Of a stretch of DNA of 9,731 nt, positions 6,881 to 9,731 are shown in pieces. The stretch covers positions 1 to 9,731 of the forward strand of contig JAUVPY010000054.1 in assembly GCA_030598425.1 (NCBI GenBank), in the 5' to 3' direction. Below the pieces are notes generated by a model. That model searched no databases. It worked only from the letters and a program-made list of their open reading frames with translations, and was not told the origin of the DNA. Within the stretch, counting starts at the first letter, position 1, and each line of letters starts with the position of its first letter. A program made the translations under genes and the position numbers. This DNA comes from Anaerolineae bacterium. GTDB taxonomy: Bacteria; Chloroflexota; Anaerolineae; 4572-78; NAK82.

Positions 6881-7897
6881 TTATCCGCAAGCAAGTTGAT
6901 AATCAATTTGAACCCAATCCGGCAGCTCCATACTCTCCAGTTGATCGGAATCAAGCACCACTTCATCTGTGCCCGGCTGGGGTTTGAACCCAGCCCCCAT
7001 CAGCAGCATACGCAGGGGGCGATTAGAGCCGTTAAAGACGTATCGACAACGATATCTCTCGAACTGGGCGTCAGAATGGCTTAGCAATCCCACCAACATG
7101 GCCAACGAGAGCCCCCTGGCCCGCGTTCGGCACGAGATGGCCAAGCTCTCGATGATCGCTTCGCCACCTCCATCCGGCGTGAGATGGACAATACCACAGC
7201 GCCCCATGTCGCCGTAAATGTCTTTCATTTCGGCTACGACGACGTGATGTTCCCCTGGGCGACTGAGGCGTGCTACGGCTTCGTCAACTGGGAGCACGCC
7301 TAGATTCATCCGATGCGTTCGAGTGAGCAATTCCTCGGCCCGCATAGCATCCCCTGGCAAATAGGGACGTACCGTAATCTGTATGTTACAAGAACGCAAG
7401 AAATCATCATACTCGCTAGTATTCTCCTCGCCCCGAGTGCGAGATTGCTGCTCACGGTACATTTGCGGCCGGCGACGCGCCTCTTCTGTCACAATAGAAG
7501 AATCACCCTCCAAATACGCCTCGAGGTCTGCAATGGAACAGGTGGTAATTTCGGCGATCTGGGCAGATATGGAGCCCCGCTCGAACGGGTCTTCGTCCAC
7601 AAATGCAGTATCCAGTGGGTTGATACCCAAGGCATCCAAGATGCGCCTGACCTTTTTCGCCTTTGGGCCCAGATCAGCTTCAACTTGGACAAACAATTCA
7701 GACCAGCCAAACTTCTCATTTGCAGCAGGGATGACATCAGGAGGATTTTGGGTAGCCAGAGCCTGGAGGATTCCGCGCTCGTTCAGCAACCGCATCACCT
7801 TACTGGCGGTGGGGTTTATCTCTTCATCCCCTTCCTCAAATATCCCCGTTAATATGGTTTCATCCAAATCCCAAATAACCAACTTCAGGATTCTCAA
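6881..7897 (-). CDS. FkbH-like HAD-family enzyme (glyceryl/acyl loading onto ACP)
   Basis: This 338-residue protein has the two-part architecture of FkbH-like proteins. The N-terminal HAD domain shows KLVIWDLDETILTG (residues 5-18) with D10 and D12 in the DxDxT position, ALATQNPPD for motif II, LGPKAKK with the motif III Lys, and AFVDEDPFER (98-107) for motif IV. The usual texts are DLDNTLW, SKN and DDNP, so this member is somewhat divergent. The C-terminal GNAT-like domain begins near 174 (ITVRPYLPGD) and contains ELLTRTHRMNLG, IESLAISCRTRARGL and LRMLLMGAGF, close to family consensus. FkbH enzymes take the glyceryl group of 1,3-bisphosphoglycerate, dephosphorylate it and place it on an ACP; the adjacent ACP fits this. 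The TTG at 7897 is chosen because GGAGG lies 9 bases upstream and the protein then begins, like relatives, just before the HAD strand. A TTG at 7939 would add 14 residues. Its exact acyl product is unknown. Confidence 0.88.
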   Translation of the reverse strand: MRILKLVIWDLDETILTGIFEEGDEEINPTASKVMRLLNERGILQALATQNPPDVIPAANEKFGWSELFVQVEADLGPKAKKVRRILDALGINPLDTAFVDEDPFERGSISAQIAEITTCSIADLEAYLEGDSSIVTEEARRRPQMYREQQSRTRGEENTSEYDDFLRSCNIQITVRPYLPGDAMRAEELLTRTHRMNLGVLPVDEAVARLSRPGEHHVVVAEMKDIYGDMGRCGIVHLTPDGGGEAIIESLAISCRTRARGLSLAMLVGLLSHSDAQFERYRCRYVFNGSNRPLRMLLMGAGFKPQPGTDEVVLDSDQLESMELPDWVQIDYQLACG

Positions 7898-7906
7898 AGA
7901 ATACCC

Positions 7907-7911
7907 CCTCC
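7907..7911 (-). promoter_or_regulatory. Ribosome binding site deciding a TTG start for the FkbH-like gene
   Basis: GGAGG followed by GGG on the minus strand lies 9 bases before the TTG at 7897. It is the strongest Shine-Dalgarno match of the operon. Nothing comparable precedes the TTG at 7939, and no ATG is available nearby in this frame. Confidence 0.6.
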
Positions 7912-7973
7912 AGATAGTGACGACGGCGAGTTCACTCAAATTTCAGATATGGGAAAACGATTTTCATTGTGTC

Positions 7974-7982
7974 ATTCTACCA
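7974..7982 (-). promoter_or_regulatory. Candidate extended -10 promoter for the glycan operon
   Basis: The minus strand reads TGGTAGAAT, which matches the extended -10 consensus TGnTATAAT at all but one position. No convincing -35 box lies 16-18 bases upstream, which extended -10 promoters can tolerate. Initiation would fall near 7967, about 70 bases before the TTG at 7897 and about 200 bases after the glycosylase stop. It is the best placed promoter-like element for the seven-gene operon, but a single short motif may occur by chance. Confidence 0.35.
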
Positions 7983-8111
7983 CGCTCACCTTTGAAAACT
8001 ATTGGAAATCTCTAGGAAAAAAGTTAGAACTTTGTTTGAAATCAGCGGCTCCTTCTGGAAGCCTCATGGTAAGCACAAGATGTACTGGTATGAAGCCCAT
8101 TATCCTGATCT

Positions 8112-8154
8112 GCGAAAATCCCTGAGGGTCATGACACATCACTTTGATTTTCGC
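8112..8154. repeat. Inverted repeat behind the glycosylase gene, possible transcript end
   Basis: GCGAAAATC (8112-8120) and GATTTTCGC (8146-8154) are perfect 9-base inverted arms separated by 25 bases, and the loop contains a palindromic GTCATGAC. The element begins 10 bases beyond the stop of the glycosylase gene. Transcribed from the minus strand it forms a stem, but no run of T follows, so it is not a standard intrinsic terminator. It could protect the mRNA 3' end or bind a regulator. Confidence 0.4.
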
Positions 8155-8164
8155 TATGCCCACG

Positions 8165-8767
8165 TCAGCGCGAGACGTAGGGGTTACCGCGCACCCAAAA
8201 TCGCCAGGGAGCCAATTGGTCCTTCTCGGCGGCGTAGTTGATGCCGATGCGCGGTCCACGCTCCACGCTGTCATCGGGGAAGCGGCCCTCTGGCTCAAGC
8301 CACAGTCCGTCACCGGCGACCAGGTCGGCACCATTGAGAGTTTTGTCAATTGCCAGCGCCTGGGTCAAACGGGCCGGCCCGCTGGTAAGCTCCCGATCAG
8401 TCCGGGGATTGCCTTTTGTCTGACGCAAGGTACGCATGGTTTGAATGCCCTCCGCCGGCTGGATCGCCCGCAACAGCACCGCCGCTGGAAATCCCTCTTC
8501 CTCAGTAACGACATTCAGCATCCAGTGCATACCGTAGGTAAAATACACGTAAGCAAAGCCGGGTGGGCCGAACATCACCTCAGTGCGAGAGGTACGCCCT
8601 CGACTGGCGTGGCAGGCTGTGTCAGCCTGACCAATGTAGGCCTCACACTCGACGATGGTCCCGCTGAGGCGTTGGCCATCCAGGATGCGCACCAGCCGCG
8701 CCCCCAACAGATCACGGGCGACAGTCAGTGTATCGCGGGCGAAGAATTCACGAGGCAAGCGACTCAC
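8165..8767 (-). CDS. DNA-3-methyladenine glycosylase (AAG/MPG family)
   Basis: This 200-residue monofunctional glycosylase should excise alkylated purines (3-methyladenine, hypoxanthine and similar) in base excision repair in the cytoplasm. The family core is clear: REFFARDTLTVARDLLGARL (6-25), then GTIVECEAYIGQADTACHAS (36-55), in which Glu42 matches the catalytic Glu125 of human AAG, Tyr44 matches Tyr127 and His53 matches His136. VMFGPPGFAYVYFTYGMHWM (64-83), followed by LNVV, holds the conserved Tyr and Asn. LLRAIQPAEG, LTSGPARLTQALAID and GPRIGINYAAEKDQLAPWRF complete the fold. The start is a GTG at 8767 that overlaps the MoaD-like stop by 4 bases. Longer readings extend upstream only through out-of-frame MoaD sequence and are not homologous to the family. 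The length is normal. Co-translation with a MoaD-like gene is odd and probably incidental. Confidence 0.93.
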   Translation of the reverse strand: MSRLPREFFARDTLTVARDLLGARLVRILDGQRLSGTIVECEAYIGQADTACHASRGRTSRTEVMFGPPGFAYVYFTYGMHWMLNVVTEEEGFPAAVLLRAIQPAEGIQTMRTLRQTKGNPRTDRELTSGPARLTQALAIDKTLNGADLVAGDGLWLEPEGRFPDDSVERGPRIGINYAAEKDQLAPWRFWVRGNPYVSR

Positions 8768-9060
8768 ACTTCGACCGCCTCTCCTCCTACGATTGGCGCC
8801 AGGATATACAGCGTATCGCCTGTCTTCAGCTTGTGCTGGGCCAGGTCTCTGTCCTTGACCAGCTTGCGATTGACAAAAAAGTTGAAAGGAACCCCCAGCC
8901 GGGTGCCTCCTGCTTCCAAAGCCGATCCAAAGTCGGGATAGGTGGTTCGCAAACTGGTGAGTGCGTCGGCCACCGTGGACCCATCGGCCAGTTCCAGCTT
9001 GATTCGCCGCTGGCCCACGATCCTCCACAGCGGGTCGCCCATCTTCACCTCAATCACCAT
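8764..9060 (-). CDS. MoaD/ThiS-like sulfur-carrier protein with C-terminal extension
   Basis: This 98-residue protein has the beta-grasp pattern of MoaD/ThiS proteins: an early strand (IEVKMGDPLWR), LADGSTVADALTSLRTTYPDF in the helix region, VPFNFFVNRKLVKDRDLAQHKLKTGDTLYILAPIVGG towards the end. Members normally stop at GlyGly, whose C-terminus is adenylated and turned into a thiocarboxylate for molybdopterin, thiamin or thiolated metabolites. Here the GG is at residues 92-93 and five residues, EAVEV, follow. Such a tail would have to be removed, for example by a JAMM/Mec-type protease as known for QbsE-like carriers, or the protein is not a carrier. The ATG at 9060 is used; an in-frame TTG two codons earlier is an alternative. 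The gene lies 28 bases after an SDR gene and overlaps the glycosylase gene. No moaE, moeB or thiF gene is visible, so the pathway is unknown. Confidence 0.78.
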   Translation of the reverse strand: MVIEVKMGDPLWRIVGQRRIKLELADGSTVADALTSLRTTYPDFGSALEAGGTRLGVPFNFFVNRKLVKDRDLAQHKLKTGDTLYILAPIVGGEAVEV

Positions 9061-9088
9061 CGCCAATCCCCAACTCGAAACTCTATCC

Positions 9089-9731
9089 CTAGCCCATCAC
9101 CTTACCGCCGTCCACAACGAGAGCGTGGCCAGTCACGTAGCTGGCCGCGTCGGAGCAGAGATAAAGGACGGCGGCGGCAACCTCCTCCGGCTCTCCCAGT
9201 CGTGTCTGGGGGATGTCTTCCAACCATTTGCGCATCATGCGCGGGTCGCTTCGCGACTCCTCAGTCATAGGCGTGATGATCACACCCGGACAGATGGCAT
9301 TCACCCGGATGTTGTAGGCGGCAAACTCACGCGCACACTCAATCGTAAAGCCCACCACGCCGGCCTTGCTGGCGCAGTAAGCGCTGGCGTTGGGCAGTGG
9401 GCTCTTGTAACCGGCAATGCTCGCGATGTTGACGATCGCGCCGCCCCCGTGATCCCGCATTACACGCCCGGCCAGTTGCGTGCAAATGAAGGTGCCTTTG
9501 AGGTTGACGTCGAGCGTACGCTCCCACTCATATACATCTAGCTCTAGCACCGAGGCCTTCGGCTCCACGCCAGCGTTGTTGATCAGAATATCTAATCGAT
9601 CCCAGCGATCCCGCACGGCCTCGATCATGGGTCCGACCTGCATCTTGTTCGATACGTCGGCCGCATAATCGAAAGCGTGTGCGCCCCGGCCCTGAATATC
9701 TCGGGCCACAGCGCTGGCTGTGTCGGGGTTG
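9089..9731 (-). CDS. SDR-family oxidoreductase, FabG-like (N-terminus outside window)
   Basis: The frame is open from the window edge to the TAG at 9089-9091, giving the last 213 residues of a classical short-chain dehydrogenase/reductase. The glycine-rich TGxxxGIG loop and first strand are missing because they lie outside the window. Visible are the ADVS strand end near residue 26, LDILINNAGVEPKA (47-60) with the NNAG motif, VNLKGTF (76-82), IVNIASIAGYKSP (99-111) with the catalytic Ser, and SAYCASKAGVVGFT (116-129) with the YxxxK pair at Tyr118 and Lys122. It continues NIRVNAICPGVIITPM (141-156), TRLGEPEEVAAAVLYLCSDA and the C-terminal VTGHALVVDGGKVMG. It should be a soluble NAD(P)H-dependent enzyme reducing or oxidising an alcohol/ketone pair. 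It resembles 3-oxoacyl-ACP reductase and glucose/gluconate dehydrogenases alike, so substrate and gene name are left open. It is the first visible gene of the SDR-MoaD-glycosylase run. Confidence 0.92.
   Translation of the reverse strand, partial: NPDTASAVARDIQGRGAHAFDYAADVSNKMQVGPMIEAVRDRWDRLDILINNAGVEPKASVLELDVYEWERTLDVNLKGTFICTQLAGRVMRDHGGGAIVNIASIAGYKSPLPNASAYCASKAGVVGFTIECAREFAAYNIRVNAICPGVIITPMTEESRSDPRMMRKWLEDIPQTRLGEPEEVAAAVLYLCSDAASYVTGHALVVDGGKVMG

Noticed and set aside
7313..8015. Two plus-strand open frames (179 and 210 codons) opposite the FkbH-like gene
   Set aside because: They have no motifs or ribosome binding sites, and the minus strand carries a clear two-domain protein.
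8002..8241. Plus-strand ORF of 79 codons in the spacer behind the glycosylase, briefly considered as a small toxin-like gene
   Set aside because: It has no family resemblance I can defend, no ribosome binding site, and its last third overlaps the glycosylase on the other strand.
8144..8941. Plus-strand open frame of 265 codons across the glycosylase and MoaD region
   Set aside because: It is antisense to two well-supported genes, has no recognisable domain, and its composition is that of a shadow frame in GC-rich coding DNA.
8768..9028. A longer form of the DNA glycosylase starting at 9028 (287 residues)
   Set aside because: The extra N-terminus is Gly/Arg/Gln-rich, out-of-frame reading of the MoaD-like gene, and the conserved family begins at the GTG at 8767.

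Overview
The window is densely packed bacterial DNA in which every gene I can support lies on the minus strand, so it is read here from high to low coordinates. No rRNA, tRNA, CRISPR array, transposase or phage gene was found. The style of the secreted protein at the left end (Ala-rich signal peptide, large extracellular beta-rich protein with an acidic 'HFPLLDVEN' segment), frequent GTG/TTG starts, moderate-to-high GC and a 'CACCGCCAAGACGCAAAG'-type palindromic repeat suggest an environmental Chloroflexota-like bacterium. That assignment is inference; no marker gene is present.

Right part (9731-8165): an SDR oxidoreductase (5' end outside the window), a MoaD/ThiS-like ubiquitin-fold protein and an AAG/MPG-type DNA-3-methyladenine glycosylase lie close together. 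The last two overlap by 4 bases (GTGA). An inverted repeat follows, then a roughly 270-base spacer with a candidate extended -10 promoter.

Middle part (7897-1716): seven co-directional genes form what looks like one operon for a modified glycoconjugate. They are an FkbH-like HAD-family glyceryl/acyl-loading enzyme, a stand-alone acyl carrier protein, a GT2 glycosyltransferase, a GNAT-like acyltransferase, a PAPS-type sulfotransferase, a second GT2 glycosyltransferase and a class I SAM methyltransferase. Most spacers are 3-63 bases. Read together, the first two genes could make a carrier-bound C3 acyl group (glyceryl or a relative). The two GT2 enzymes would build a short glycan, and the GNAT protein, sulfotransferase and methyltransferase could decorate it. 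No polymerase, flippase or ABC transporter is visible, so the cluster either depends on genes elsewhere or makes a small glycolipid-like product.

Left part (1715-1): a 279-base spacer carries a palindromic, MITE-like repeat and a good sigma70-type promoter. The promoter drives a large secreted surface protein whose 3' end runs off the window.

The most interesting items are the FkbH-ACP pair embedded in a sulfation/methylation glycan cluster, the MoaD-like protein with five residues after its GlyGly, and the palindromic repeat.
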